64,000 nucleotides of DNA from Mesorhizobium_K marinum (GCF_040813715.1 NZ_JBFOCH010000007.1), one strand, 5' to 3'; numbered from the stretch's first letter, positions 43,516-52,214 are shown. Numbers and translations: made by a program. Notes: a model not told the origin generated them from the sequence alone.

Positions 43516-44064
43516 CTATCCGCGCTTGCTGGTGGACTGGACTGGGATTTCGTCTGACGGCTGCGGGTTGTCGGCGATCAGCGCGGACAGTGCGCGCTGC
43601 ATGCCATCGAGCACGCCGGGCGCGACAGGGTGCCGGCTACTTTCTCCTGGACCGGCCATCGCCGGTGTATCGGGCATCGCGTCGGTCGGCTTGGCGGCGG
43701 TGGCGTAGTGCGCGCCGAGCACCCGGTCGGCGATGCCGATGCCGCCGCGCTCGGCGATCGCGTCCGCCATCTTGCCGGCCAGAAGCGATTTCCACATATC
43801 GCCGGCGAGGCCATTGCCGTAAACGGCCGCGCCGTCCTCGGGCAGCATGTTCTGGATAAAGGTCTGCAGGACCATCGCCTCGAAGCGCTTGAAGCTCTCC
43901 GGCGACGCGGCGCTGGCGGGCTTGCCGGCCGCCTCCGTTTCGGCGACCTCGAATGCTGCGCCGCCTGCGTCGCGTGCCGCATTCGGGCGTGCGGCGGTGA
44001 GTTCCGGCAAGGCCGGCTGGCGTGTCAGCTGCACTCCTATCTGGCTGGGCGGGGCGATGGGCAC
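43516..44064 (-). CDS. flgJ: FlgJ-type rod-binding protein
   Basis: A 182-residue protein with only the rod-binding domain of FlgJ, which caps the growing periplasmic rod. The conserved core is SFKRFEAMVLQTFIQNML and YGNGLAGDMWKSLLAGKMADAIAERGGIGIADRVLG (residues 57-118). The muramidase half seen in enterobacterial FlgJ is absent, as usual in alphaproteobacteria. The start is a GTG at 44064. The flanks are Pro/Ala-rich. Confidence 0.85.
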   Translation of the reverse strand: MPIAPPSQIGVQLTRQPALPELTAARPNAARDAGGAAFEVAETEAAGKPASAASPESFKRFEAMVLQTFIQNMLPEDGAAVYGNGLAGDMWKSLLAGKMADAIAERGGIGIADRVLGAHYATAAKPTDAMPDTPAMAGPGESSRHPVAPGVLDGMQRALSALIADNPQPSDEIPVQSTSKRG

Positions 44065-44121
44065 ATTGCCGTTCCGGTTACATCTTCGCCCGCATCATTG
44101 CGCGACAAGCTTGTGGCAGCC

Positions 44122-44514
44122 TTACTTGGCGCCCGGCTTCATCGGGCGATGGCCGATGATTTCCAGCCGCTCGCGGTCGCCGCGCTGTCGCTCGTCGGCG
44201 CCACGCGCCTCGCGCCAGTTGCGCTCCACCATGTTGGTGCGCGCATTCGCCGCCGCGACATTGGCCGCTTCCCTGCCGGCAGACTGCAGGTTGGCGTCCT
44301 CGCGGGCCAGCGCGGAGGCGATCCGCCTCTGGTAGACTTCGGGGAACAGGCCGGACATCGAATCGTCTGCGTTGAAGCGGTCGGCGATCTCTGCCGCCTC
44401 CTGCTTCGCGGCGATGGCACCCGCGACGAAGCCGGCGTGGCGCAGCTCGTGCATCGCCTTGAGTTGCTCCTGAAGCACGAGCAGCTTCTTCAGCCGTTGA
44501 ACCCTGGCGTCCAA
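44122..44514 (-). CDS. FliJ-like flagellar protein
   Basis: A 130-residue helical, charged protein (VQRLKKLLVLQEQLKAMHELRHAGFVAGAIAAKQEAAEIADRF) with coiled-coil character, like FliJ, the export-ATPase stalk. The start is a TTG at 44514: GGGAGG lies six bases before it, inside the end of fliR, whose stop it overlaps. The pairing with fliR and flgJ supports a flagellar role; FliJ identity is tentative because the family is weakly conserved. Confidence 0.55.
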   Translation of the reverse strand: MDARVQRLKKLLVLQEQLKAMHELRHAGFVAGAIAAKQEAAEIADRFNADDSMSGLFPEVYQRRIASALAREDANLQSAGREAANVAAANARTNMVERNWREARGADERQRGDRERLEIIGHRPMKPGAK

Positions 44515-44516
44515 GC

Positions 44517-45269
44517 CTACCTCCCGATCGTGATGTCGATGAAGCCGTCGGCGAACAGGCTGAGCAGGGTGGCGACGCCAAAGTAGAAGATGACGAGACC
44601 GGCAGCGATGACGAACGGCAGCGAGATGAAGTAGACCGGGATCTGCGGAACGAGCTTGTTGACGAAGCCGATGGTCAGATTGACCAGCAGCGCATAGGCG
44701 ACGAACGGGCTGCCGAGGCGGAGAACGACGAGGAAGGACTCCGAAAGCGTGTCCGTGACGTCGACCAGGGCCGATTGAGGGTTGAACAGCACGTCGAGCG
44801 GCGCGACCTTGTAGGATGCCACCAGCGCCCGGATGATCTCGTGGTGGAAGTCGAAGACGAAAAGCAGCAGCAGGGCCGAGAAGGAGATGATGGCCCCGAG
44901 CGCCGCCTGCGGTTCGCCGTCTTCGATGCCGGGACCACTCATGCCGCCATAGCCGATCAGCATCGCGATCGCCGCACCGATGAACTGCAGGGCGAGCATG
45001 TAGAGCCGCGCGAGCAGGCCGATCAGCAGGCCGATCAGGAGTTCGGACGCGATTCTCGGGAGAAGGACGCCCGGCCGGCGGTCGGCGTAGGGATAGATCT
45101 GGTCCCACAGGAGCATCAGCAGGCCGGCCGTCGCGGCGAGCGCGACGAACAGGCGAACCTGCATCGGCACGCGGACGCTGGAGAGGCCCGGCATGACCAG
45201 GAAGCAGGCGCCTATGCGGCAGAAGGCGAGGAAGGCGGCGATGACCGCGCCTTCGACCGTCGCGGTCAC
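44517..45269 (-). CDS. fliR: Flagellar export gate protein FliR
   Basis: A 250-residue inner-membrane protein with about six hydrophobic segments, part of the FliPQR gate of the flagellar type III export apparatus. Family blocks include FCRIGACFLVMPGLSS and the C-terminal VYFISLPFVIAAGLVIFYFG. It starts with GTG at 45269, overlapping the flhA stop by four bases (GTGA), so the two are coupled. FliQ is encoded 4 kb upstream, and FliP is not in the window. Confidence 0.93.
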   Translation of the reverse strand: MTATVEGAVIAAFLAFCRIGACFLVMPGLSSVRVPMQVRLFVALAATAGLLMLLWDQIYPYADRRPGVLLPRIASELLIGLLIGLLARLYMLALQFIGAAIAMLIGYGGMSGPGIEDGEPQAALGAIISFSALLLLFVFDFHHEIIRALVASYKVAPLDVLFNPQSALVDVTDTLSESFLVVLRLGSPFVAYALLVNLTIGFVNKLVPQIPVYFISLPFVIAAGLVIFYFGVATLLSLFADGFIDITIGR

Positions 45270-47353
45270 GAAATGGTTCCGAGGATGCGCAACTCGACGC
45301 CCTTGGCGATCTCGACATGGCTGAGCACCGGCAAGGTCGGGAACAGCCGCTCCACGATCATGCGCACATAGGGCCGGGCGTCGGGCGCGGTGACCAGCAC
45401 GAAGCGCTCACCGGCGTCGAGATGCGAGCGGATCGCCTTCGAGGCTTCCTGGCCGAATTCCTCGAGCTGGCGCGGGTCGATGTCGAACTCGCGCACCTCG
45501 CCCTTGGCGTCGCGCTTGAGCGACTGGTGGAAGGCGAGGTCCCAGCGGTTGCCGAGACGCAGCACCTTCAGGACGCCGCCTTCGGACAGGTCTCCGCAGA
45601 TCTGCTGCGACATGCGGATGCGCACATGCTCGACGATCTGCTCGGTGCGGCGCACATGCGGCGCAATCTCGGCGATCGCCTCGATGATGAGATGCAGGTT
45701 GCGGATCGACACACGCTCCGCGAGCAGCAGCTTCAGCACCGCCTGGAGGCCGGGATAGGTGATGTGCGTGGTGCAGATCTCGTCGGCGAGCTTCTTGTAT
45801 TCGGGATCCTGGCGTTCGAGCAGGGCCTTCATGTCCTTGTAGGACAGGAGCTGCGGCAGGTTGTTGCGGATCACCTCGGAAAGGTGGGTGAGCAGCACCG
45901 ACATGTTGTCGGCGAAGGCGTACTGGTCGCGCTTCAGGTCTTCCGCGAACATCTCGGGCACCGACCAGGCGCGCATGCCGAAAGCGGGCTCGCGAACCTC
46001 CTCGCCGGGGATGTCGGGCGCGGGACGGTTGCCGAGCAGAACCATGATCTCGCCGACGCGCACGGCGTGCTCGGCGACCACGGTGCCGTGCACCTTGATC
46101 TGGTAGCTCTTTGAGGGAATGCCGAAATCGTCGGTGAGCTTCACCTCGGGAACGACGAAGCCGTACTGCGTGGCGAACTTCTTGCGCATCTTGGACATGC
46201 GGAAGGCGAGTTCCTGGTGCGCGACGATAAGCCGGGTGGAAAGCTGCTTGCCCATCAGGAGCTCGATCTCGGCGGTCGCGAGCGACGCCTTGACCGAGTT
46301 CTTTTCCTCGTCGGCCTTGTCGGCTGCTTCCTGTTCCTTGGCGGCGGCTGCCGCGGCGTTCCTGCGGTTCTGCTGGAGCGGGATCACGTAGGCCAGCCCG
46401 GCCATCAGCCCGCCCAACGCGACGAAGGGCAGCATCGGCAGCCCGGGCATCAACGCCAGCAGGAGAAGCAGCAACGCGGCGACGTAGAGCGCGCGCGGGT
46501 AGGCGCCGAGCTGGCCGAAGACGGCCTTGTCGGCGGAGCCGCGGGTGCCGCCCTTCGAGACGAGCAGGCCGGCGGCGAGCGAGACGATCAGCGCCGGGAT
46601 CTGGGTTACCAGTCCGTCGCCGACCGACAGCTTGATGAACACGTCCGACGCCTTGCCGAGGTCCATGCCGTGCCGGAAATAGCCGATTGTGATGCCGCCG
46701 ACGATATTGATCAGCGTGATGATCAGGCCTGCGATGGCGTCACCGCGGACGAATTTCGATGCGCCGTCCATAGATCCGAAGAAAGATGATTCTTCTTCAA
46801 GCTCGCGGCGGCGCAGCTGGGCCGTCTTGTCGTCTATGACGCCGGCGGACAGGTCGGCGTCGATCGACATCTGCTTGCCGGGGATGGCGTCGAGGGTGAA
46901 GCGCGCGCCGACTTCTGCGATGCGTGTCGCACCCTTGGTGATGACGATGAAGTTCACGATGATCAGGATCGTGAAGACGATGAGGCCGATCACGAAGTCG
47001 CCCGACATCACCAGGTTCGAAAAGCCCGAGATGACATAGCCGGCCGCGTGGGTGCCGTCGTTGCCGTTCGACAGGATCATGCGGGTCGTCGCGATGTTGA
47101 GCGAGAGCCTCAGCATGGTCGCGATCAGCAGGATCGTCGGGAAAGACGAGAAGTCGAGCGGCCGGGCGATCCACAGCGAGACCATGAGGATCAGAACCGA
47201 GAGCGCGATCGAGAAGGCGAGGCCGACGTCGATCATGAAGGCGGGGATCGGCAGGAACAGCACCGCCAGGATGACGACGATGCCGAGCGCGAAGAAGATG
47301 TCGCGGCCGTTCCTGGCTATCGGGTCTTGAGCTGCCGTTTCGGCGATCGCCAT
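45266..47353 (-). CDS. flhA: Flagellar export gate protein FlhA
   Basis: A 695-residue protein of normal length. The first 300 residues hold about eight membrane helices with the signature SLNIATTRMILSNG and the cytosolic segment AIPGKQMSIDADLSAG; the C-terminal 350 residues are the cytosolic ring domain that docks substrates and chaperones. FlhA forms the nonameric ring of the export gate. The ATG at 47353 gives MAIAETAAQD. fliR follows with a four-base overlap. Upstream lies a 200-base gap with a strong hairpin, then an unrelated dehydrogenase gene. Confidence 0.96.
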   Translation of the reverse strand: MAIAETAAQDPIARNGRDIFFALGIVVILAVLFLPIPAFMIDVGLAFSIALSVLILMVSLWIARPLDFSSFPTILLIATMLRLSLNIATTRMILSNGNDGTHAAGYVISGFSNLVMSGDFVIGLIVFTILIIVNFIVITKGATRIAEVGARFTLDAIPGKQMSIDADLSAGVIDDKTAQLRRRELEEESSFFGSMDGASKFVRGDAIAGLIITLINIVGGITIGYFRHGMDLGKASDVFIKLSVGDGLVTQIPALIVSLAAGLLVSKGGTRGSADKAVFGQLGAYPRALYVAALLLLLLALMPGLPMLPFVALGGLMAGLAYVIPLQQNRRNAAAAAAKEQEAADKADEEKNSVKASLATAEIELLMGKQLSTRLIVAHQELAFRMSKMRKKFATQYGFVVPEVKLTDDFGIPSKSYQIKVHGTVVAEHAVRVGEIMVLLGNRPAPDIPGEEVREPAFGMRAWSVPEMFAEDLKRDQYAFADNMSVLLTHLSEVIRNNLPQLLSYKDMKALLERQDPEYKKLADEICTTHITYPGLQAVLKLLLAERVSIRNLHLIIEAIAEIAPHVRRTEQIVEHVRIRMSQQICGDLSEGGVLKVLRLGNRWDLAFHQSLKRDAKGEVREFDIDPRQLEEFGQEASKAIRSHLDAGERFVLVTAPDARPYVRMIVERLFPTLPVLSHVEIAKGVELRILGTIS

Positions 47354-47512
47354 GCGTCGGATTCCCATGCGGCCCGCGCAAGGCGCAGGCCGTGTGAGGA
47401 TAGGAGACCAAGCTTGTGCGAGGGTTGGGCAAACCCTGAATACGGTTGGAGACCCCGCGGCTGGAGACTGGATACGGCCCTGGCGAGGAAAAGCCGGGAG
47501 CGGGCGCTGTCT

Positions 47513-47548
47513 CGCTGGGGGCACAAGCCTGGACTTGTGCCCCCAGCG
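47513..47548. terminator. Strong hairpin between acyl-CoA dehydrogenase-like gene and flhA
   Basis: A 15-bp perfect stem (CGCTGGGGGCACAAG and its complement) with a six-base loop lies in the gap between the end of the dehydrogenase-like gene and flhA. No T run follows in either direction. It may be a factor-assisted terminator or an RNA-stabilising element that isolates flhA from the inserted gene. Confidence 0.55.
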
Positions 47549-47552
47549 GCGG

Positions 47553-48707
47553 TCAGAAGACCTTGTCGACCGGCAGTCCAAGCGCCATCGAGCCGGCATA
47601 CGCGGCCTGCGGGCCCTGCTGCAGCGGATGGAAGCGGGCACCCTGGACATCGCGGAAGCGGCGCTCCAGGCCGGCGGCCCGGTAGAAGCCGGCTCCGCCG
47701 GCAAGCTCCAGGGCCAGTTCCACGGCCTTGATGGCATGCTCGGCGACGAGCGCGCGGCCGATCATCGTCTCGTTGACCGTCTCGGCCGACGGCGCGTTCT
47801 CCTCGACCGTCGCGATCATGTGGCGGTGCGCGAGCTGGGCGGCGCGCAGGCTGGTGTCCATCCGGCCCGCAAGGCTGATCGCGTGGGGGTTGGCCGGCTT
47901 CCTGCCGGCCATCTCGACGGCGATGTCGCGGGCGCTTTCTGCAACGCCGAGATAGGCGGCGTAGATCAGCGGGAACGCGATTGTCGCGATTATCTGGAAG
48001 AGCGGATGCCATTCGCCCGCGTTGCGCGCCAGGGCGACGCCGGCGTCGGGGATGAAGAGGCCATCGACGACGACGTCGTTGGAGCCAGTGCCGCGCATGC
48101 CGAGCGTCCGCCACGTGTCGGCGACCGACACTTCGGGAGCCTTCATGGGCACGCCGAAATGCAGCACCTTCGGAGGCGTTTCGCCTTCGAGAACGGCGCC
48201 TGTCATCAGGATGTCGCCGGCCGCGGCTCCCGACGTGAAGACCTTGCGGGCGGTGATGCGGTAGCCGCCCTCGACCTTCTCGGCCTTGCCCGATCCGCCG
48301 ATCCAGTCGGAACCGCCGCTCGAAAGCAGCACGATCCTCTCGGTGGCCACCCGCCTCAACAGGGGTTCGACCACGGCCAGCTTCTGGTGCCGCCAACGCC
48401 ACGCAGGAATCGCCACCTGATGCGTGTGCATCGAGAAGGCGAGCGCGGTCGAACTGCAGCCATGCGCGATCAGCCGTATCATGTCGCAGAGTTCGCCGAT
48501 CTCGGCGCCGCGTCCGCCGAGTTCGGCGGGGACGGCTGCTTCGACGAGGCCGGCGTCCTTGAGCGCTGCGTAGTTGGCGGCAACGAAGCTGTCGGTCTCG
48601 TCCGCCTGTTGCGCGCCGGCGGCGAATTCCCGGCCAAGCCGGGCGGCAAGCTGAGCGATCGTCTCGCTACCGGTTTCCATCGTCCGTACTCCCTGGGTCA
48701 TGGTCAT
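47553..48707 (-). CDS. Acyl-CoA dehydrogenase-family protein (DszC/SfnC-like)
   Basis: A 384-residue flavoprotein of the acyl-CoA dehydrogenase fold. Blocks such as AAVPAELGGRGAEIGELCDMIRLIAHGC, VFTSGAAAGDILMTGA and TWRTLGMRGTGSNDVVVDG are present. The catalytic-base region of true dehydrogenases is not evident, and the type resembles flavin monooxygenases such as DszC or SfnC that use reduced flavin. It is divergent from an HxlR regulator across a 21-bp palindrome and lies between fliQ and flhA, in the middle of the flagellar genes. Its substrate is unknown. Confidence 0.82.
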   Translation of the reverse strand: MTMTQGVRTMETGSETIAQLAARLGREFAAGAQQADETDSFVAANYAALKDAGLVEAAVPAELGGRGAEIGELCDMIRLIAHGCSSTALAFSMHTHQVAIPAWRWRHQKLAVVEPLLRRVATERIVLLSSGGSDWIGGSGKAEKVEGGYRITARKVFTSGAAAGDILMTGAVLEGETPPKVLHFGVPMKAPEVSVADTWRTLGMRGTGSNDVVVDGLFIPDAGVALARNAGEWHPLFQIIATIAFPLIYAAYLGVAESARDIAVEMAGRKPANPHAISLAGRMDTSLRAAQLAHRHMIATVEENAPSAETVNETMIGRALVAEHAIKAVELALELAGGAGFYRAAGLERRFRDVQGARFHPLQQGPQAAYAGSMALGLPVDKVF

Positions 48708-48763
48708 TTCGCGTACCCTCGTTTGAGTTGGAGGGCGAAAATCCTCCCGGAAGCAACCGGGGT

Positions 48764-48784
48764 CCAGTTCAGGAACTGAACTGG
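48764..48784. promoter_or_regulatory. HxlR operator palindrome
   Basis: CCAGTTCAG-GAA-CTGAACTGG is a perfect 9+9 inverted repeat with a three-base centre, between the dehydrogenase-like gene (start 48707) and the HxlR gene (start 48899). It is the best operator candidate for the divergent HxlR regulator. Confidence 0.7.
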
Positions 48785-48898
48785 TCCCCGAAGGCCTCGG
48801 GCGCGAGACCGGTCCCTGTAACCGTCCGGGCCGGAGGGCGGCAAAGTCCGGAAACCCCGCAATGTCAGGATTGTCGGGACAAAAGGAGGTGGTGATCC

Positions 48899-49591
48899 AT
48901 GCCTGAACGCAGTGGCTACGGGCAGTTCTGTCCGGTTTCCATGGCGGCGGAGGTGTTCTGCTCCCGCTGGACTCCGTTGATCATGCGTGAGCTTCTCGCG
49001 GGAACCTCGCGCTTCAACGACCTGCGCAGGGGTGTGCCACGCATGTCCCCGGCATTGCTGTCCAAGCGGCTGAAAGAGCTGGAGAAATCGGGCATCATAT
49101 CGGTCTCGCGCGGCAGCGGCGGAGCGGTCGAGTACGCCCTGACGCCCGCCGGCGAGGACCTGAGGGAGGTGGTGCTGGCCCTGGGCGTCTGGGGCGCGCG
49201 CTGGGTGGAATCGCAGCTTTCGCTGCGCAATCTTGATCCGACTTTGCTGATGTGGGACATGCGCCGCCGCCTCGTGCCCGATCCGCTGCCCGACGGCCGC
49301 TGCACGATACAGTTTCGATACCCCGAACTGTCGCCAACGAAGCAGAATTATTGGCTGGTGGTGGAGGAAGGCGAGGTCGATCTCTGCTACTACGATCCCG
49401 GCTTCGAGGTCGATCTACTGGTCCGGTCGCCGCTGCGCACCATGACGGCGGTCTGGATGGGCGTGGCCAAGCTCAGAAGCGAGATCGATTCAGGCGCGAT
49501 CGAGTTCGACGGCGATCCGGCGATCGCGCGCGCGATGCAGCAGTGGCTGGGATTCAGCCCCTTTGCCGAGGTGCCGGCAAGGGCGGCCTGA
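48899..49591 (+). CDS. HxlR-family regulator with C-terminal SCP2-like domain
   Basis: A 230-residue regulator: an N-terminal HxlR winged helix (residues 8-105; FCPVSMAAEVFCSRWTPLIMREL with the conserved Cys, RFNDLRRGVPRMSPALLSKRL) and a C-terminal extension of about 110 residues that looks like the SCP2-type ligand-binding domain found in longer HxlR proteins. AAAGGAGG precedes the ATG at 48899. It is divergent from the dehydrogenase-like gene, and a palindrome lies between. The extra domain may bind the inducer. Confidence 0.85.
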   Translation: MPERSGYGQFCPVSMAAEVFCSRWTPLIMRELLAGTSRFNDLRRGVPRMSPALLSKRLKELEKSGIISVSRGSGGAVEYALTPAGEDLREVVLALGVWGARWVESQLSLRNLDPTLLMWDMRRRLVPDPLPDGRCTIQFRYPELSPTKQNYWLVVEEGEVDLCYYDPGFEVDLLVRSPLRTMTAVWMGVAKLRSEIDSGAIEFDGDPAIARAMQQWLGFSPFAEVPARAA

Positions 49592-49631
49592 GGTGCGCTC
49601 CGCCCTTGTCCGTCGAGAACAGTGGGCCGGG

Positions 49632-49898
49632 TCAGAACCCGGTCTCGATCCGCTCGAAGATGACGTTCGTGAAGGCGGAGATCTGCGCGCCCATGAACGG
49701 GCCGGTGAAGGCGACCACCAGCATGATGGCCACGATCTTCGGCACGAAGGTCAGCGTGATTTCCTGGATTTGCGTCAGCGCCTGAACCAGCGCGATGCCG
49801 ACGCCCACGAGCATGGCCGCCGCGACCGCCGGTCCCGACGCCGTGAGCACGGTCCAGATGGCGTACTGGACGATGTCGAGAGCGTCGGCTTCATTCAT
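49632..49898 (-). CDS. fliQ: Flagellar export gate protein FliQ
   Basis: An 88-residue protein with two membrane helices, typical FliQ of the FliPQR gate: ADALDIVQYAIWTVLTASGP and LTFVPKIVAIMLVVAFTGPFMGAQI. It lies after flgD (29-base gap) and is the last gene of the flgE-flgK-flgL-flaF-flbT-flgD-fliQ run. In related rhizobia I expect flhA next; here a dehydrogenase-like gene and its regulator intervene. Confidence 0.93.
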   Translation of the reverse strand: MNEADALDIVQYAIWTVLTASGPAVAAAMLVGVGIALVQALTQIQEITLTFVPKIVAIMLVVAFTGPFMGAQISAFTNVIFERIETGF

Positions 49899-49927
49899 CG
49901 GGATGCGCCTTCAGCATCGTCAAGACT

Positions 49928-50326
49928 TCAGGAAATCCTGACGCCCGGTTCCATCACGACTTCCTTGCCACCCTCGAGCACGGCGACGATGCCGTTGGCG
50001 AAGAGGCGAACCTCGGTTACCTCGCCCGTCGTCTTGCCGTCGGCCGAGGTAATCGTCCGGCCTATGATCGCATCGGCCTGCGCCAGCGTCGAGGACTGGA
50101 GCATCTGGTCGAGCTTCTGGTTCATCTGGACAGACTGTTCGACCTGGCTGAAGGAGGCGAGCTGGGCCATGTACTGCGTGGAGTCCATGGGGTTGGTCGG
50201 GTCCTGGTTCTTCATCTGCGCGACGAGAAGCTTCAGGAAGGACTGGTAGTCCACCTGCGTCTTCGACGCTGCTTCCGTCGGCTTCGCGTAGCTGGACGCG
50301 CTCGTGGCCGCAACCGTCATGCTCAT
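49928..50326 (-). CDS. flgD: Flagellar hook-capping protein FlgD
   Basis: A 132-residue FlgD, the scaffold that caps the growing hook. The conserved block is DYQSFLKLLVAQMKNQDPTNPMDSTQYMAQLASFSQVEQ (residues 25-65). It is short because it lacks the large C-terminal part of enterobacterial FlgD, normal in rhizobia. The ATG at 50326 overlaps the flbT stop (ATGA); AGGAG lies before it. Confidence 0.92.
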   Translation of the reverse strand: MSMTVAATSASSYAKPTEAASKTQVDYQSFLKLLVAQMKNQDPTNPMDSTQYMAQLASFSQVEQSVQMNQKLDQMLQSSTLAQADAIIGRTITSADGKTTGEVTEVRLFANGIVAVLEGGKEVVMEPGVRIS

Positions 50327-50796
50327 CGGGCTGCTCCTGCCTGGGCTGCCTGCCGCTTTTCGAGTTCGGGGCGAATTGCCTGCACCTCTGCGGGCTGATC
50401 GTCGTTGCCACCGATCACCTTCAGTTCGCGCGGATAGAGGCCGCGGATTGCCTTCAGCGCCTCGTAGATGTGGCCTTCGCCGACCATGCGGTCGATGTGC
50501 TTCAGCGTACCGGTGATCTCCGGGTCGCTGAAGCTCGCGAGCATCAGCGGCAGCGAGCGGCGGAACAGCGCGTAAGCGTCGTCTGCGCCGTCGGGGTTCA
50601 TCAGCATGACCTGCAGGATGAAGTAGAGCTGGCGCAGCGGGGTCGACGCCTGGTCGATCTGCAGCACGTGGCTCTCGAGCAGGAACTGCACGTCGTTGAG
50701 CAGTTCCAGCGTCACCTTGCGATCGACCTTGATGACCGCGCCGTTCAGATAGATCTTCTCGTTGGGCTTCAGCGATATCTTCAACGTGTTCTTCAT
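50323..50796 (-). CDS. flbT: Flagellin mRNA regulator FlbT
   Basis: A 157-residue FlbT. In alphaproteobacteria FlbT binds the 5' leader of flagellin mRNA and controls its translation or stability. Recognisable blocks are LKISLKPNEKIYLNGAVIKVDRKVTLELLNDVQFLLE and TPLRQLYFILQVMLMNP. It overlaps flaF by four bases upstream and flgD by four bases downstream. Confidence 0.93.
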   Translation of the reverse strand: MKNTLKISLKPNEKIYLNGAVIKVDRKVTLELLNDVQFLLESHVLQIDQASTPLRQLYFILQVMLMNPDGADDAYALFRRSLPLMLASFSDPEITGTLKHIDRMVGEGHIYEALKAIRGLYPRELKVIGGNDDQPAEVQAIRPELEKRQAAQAGAAR

Positions 50797-51140
50797 TGGA
50801 TGCCATCCCGGATGATCTGGGAAACCTCGATTATTCCATCGAAATTGTCGGCGCGCCCCTGGCGGAGATCCTCGGCCTCGCGCATCAGCCAGAGGCCGAT
50901 GGAGATCAGGTTGGCGCGCAGTTCCTTGGGGAGTGCGTTCTCAGGGCTGCCGAGATCCTCGATGAGCGAACTCCAGACGCGATTCAGGAAATGTATCGCC
51001 TCGATGGCCTCCATCGAGTCGCGGCCGACCGCACGCGCCGCCACGAGCAGGTCTATCGAGCGGGTCAGGAGCTGGCGTTCGCGGTCCTTCGCGTCGGCGA
51101 CCGAGTCGGTCTGAATGTCGGCGTAGGAAAATTGGTACAT
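50793..51140 (-). CDS. flaF: Flagellin secretion/regulator protein FlaF
   Basis: A 115-residue FlaF, the small alphaproteobacterial protein that works with FlbT; in Caulobacter-type systems it acts as a flagellin chaperone or positive factor. The start MYQFSYADIQTDSVADAKDRE and the middle AIEAIHFLNRVWSSLIEDLG are typical. It lies 25 bases after flgL and is coupled to flbT. Confidence 0.93.
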   Translation of the reverse strand: MYQFSYADIQTDSVADAKDRERQLLTRSIDLLVAARAVGRDSMEAIEAIHFLNRVWSSLIEDLGSPENALPKELRANLISIGLWLMREAEDLRQGRADNFDGIIEVSQIIRDGIQ

Positions 51141-51165
51141 GAAACGATCCCGTCCCCTGGCGTCG

Positions 51166-52212
51166 TTACCCTAAGAAGCGAAGCAGGCTCAGCTGCTGGA
51201 TGCGCGCGGTCAGCGCGTAGGAAGTCTCGATCTGCGACAGCAGGTTCTGCACGCGGCTGGCCGCCTCGTAGGGGTCCACGCCCTCGGTGTCGGCGATCAT
51301 CCGTTCGAAGAGATCGGCCTGCATGGTCATGCGCTCGCTCGCCGCCTCGACGCGCTGCTCGACCACGCCAACCTCGGACTGCAGCGCGGCGAGCGAACTG
51401 ATCGCCTCGCCGACGACCCCAACCATCTTGTCGACGAGCGCCCTGCGCCCGGCCGCCCCGAGATTGCTGTCGAACAGGTCGCCGATCGCGGCGGCTGCCA
51501 TCGCCAGCTTGCGGATCGCGTCGTGGTTGCCGCTGACGGATGTCTCGGCGGTCTCGTTGAGCGCGATCCGGCTGACGATCGGCTGGTCGGTGGCGCCCGA
51601 CCAGTTCGCCTGCCAGCCGGCGCCGAGGAACTGCGGTTCGAGCTCGGCGGTCATGAAGGCGTCCATCTGCGCCGTCGTGATGTTGGCGGCGGCGGGATCG
51701 TTCTGCGAGAAGCCGAAATGCGCCAGGAAGGCGGCGTCGAAGGCGACCTTCGAGGAAGAACCGGCTGCAAAACTGTCGAGCGGCTTCACGTCGGTGTTGA
51801 TGCCGGCGAACATGTATTCGCCGTTGATCGGCGTGTTGAGGATGGATGTCAGAGCCGCAAGCGCGGCGCGGCCGCTGTTGCGCGTCACCGACGCTGCGGC
51901 GTCGCCCGATGAACTTGCGGTCAGTACGCCGAGAAGCTCCTGGGCGGCGCCCGTCAGGTTGGACAGCGCGTCCTGGGTTGCGGTCAGCCGTGCCGCCACG
52001 ATGCCGTTGGAATCGACGATGCCGTTCAGGCGGTCGAAGTCGCGCGCGAAGGTGACGGTATGCGCGGTCCGCGCGCCGAGCGCCAGGCCGCTGTCGAAGA
52101 CCTTTCCGGTGTCGAGTTCCTTCTGTGCCTTCACCAGGTCGCCCTGGGTCCGCATTGCCGAATAGCGCAGCGCCTGGGATATCGACAGGGAGGAGACCGG
52201 TGACGCCTTCAT
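51166..52212 (-). CDS. flgL: Flagellar hook-filament junction protein FlgL
   Basis: A 348-residue FlgL (HAP3). Like flagellin it has conserved helical ends: SISQALRYSAMRTQGDLVKAQKELDTGKVFDSGL at the N-terminus and a C-terminal helix with YEAASRVQNLLSQIETSYALTARIQQLSLLRFL. It joins the hook to the filament after FlgK. The gene starts two bases after the flgK stop. Confidence 0.92.
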   Translation of the reverse strand: MKASPVSSLSISQALRYSAMRTQGDLVKAQKELDTGKVFDSGLALGARTAHTVTFARDFDRLNGIVDSNGIVAARLTATQDALSNLTGAAQELLGVLTASSSGDAAASVTRNSGRAALAALTSILNTPINGEYMFAGINTDVKPLDSFAAGSSSKVAFDAAFLAHFGFSQNDPAAANITTAQMDAFMTAELEPQFLGAGWQANWSGATDQPIVSRIALNETAETSVSGNHDAIRKLAMAAAAIGDLFDSNLGAAGRRALVDKMVGVVGEAISSLAALQSEVGVVEQRVEAASERMTMQADLFERMIADTEGVDPYEAASRVQNLLSQIETSYALTARIQQLSLLRFLG

Positions 52213-52214
52213 GG

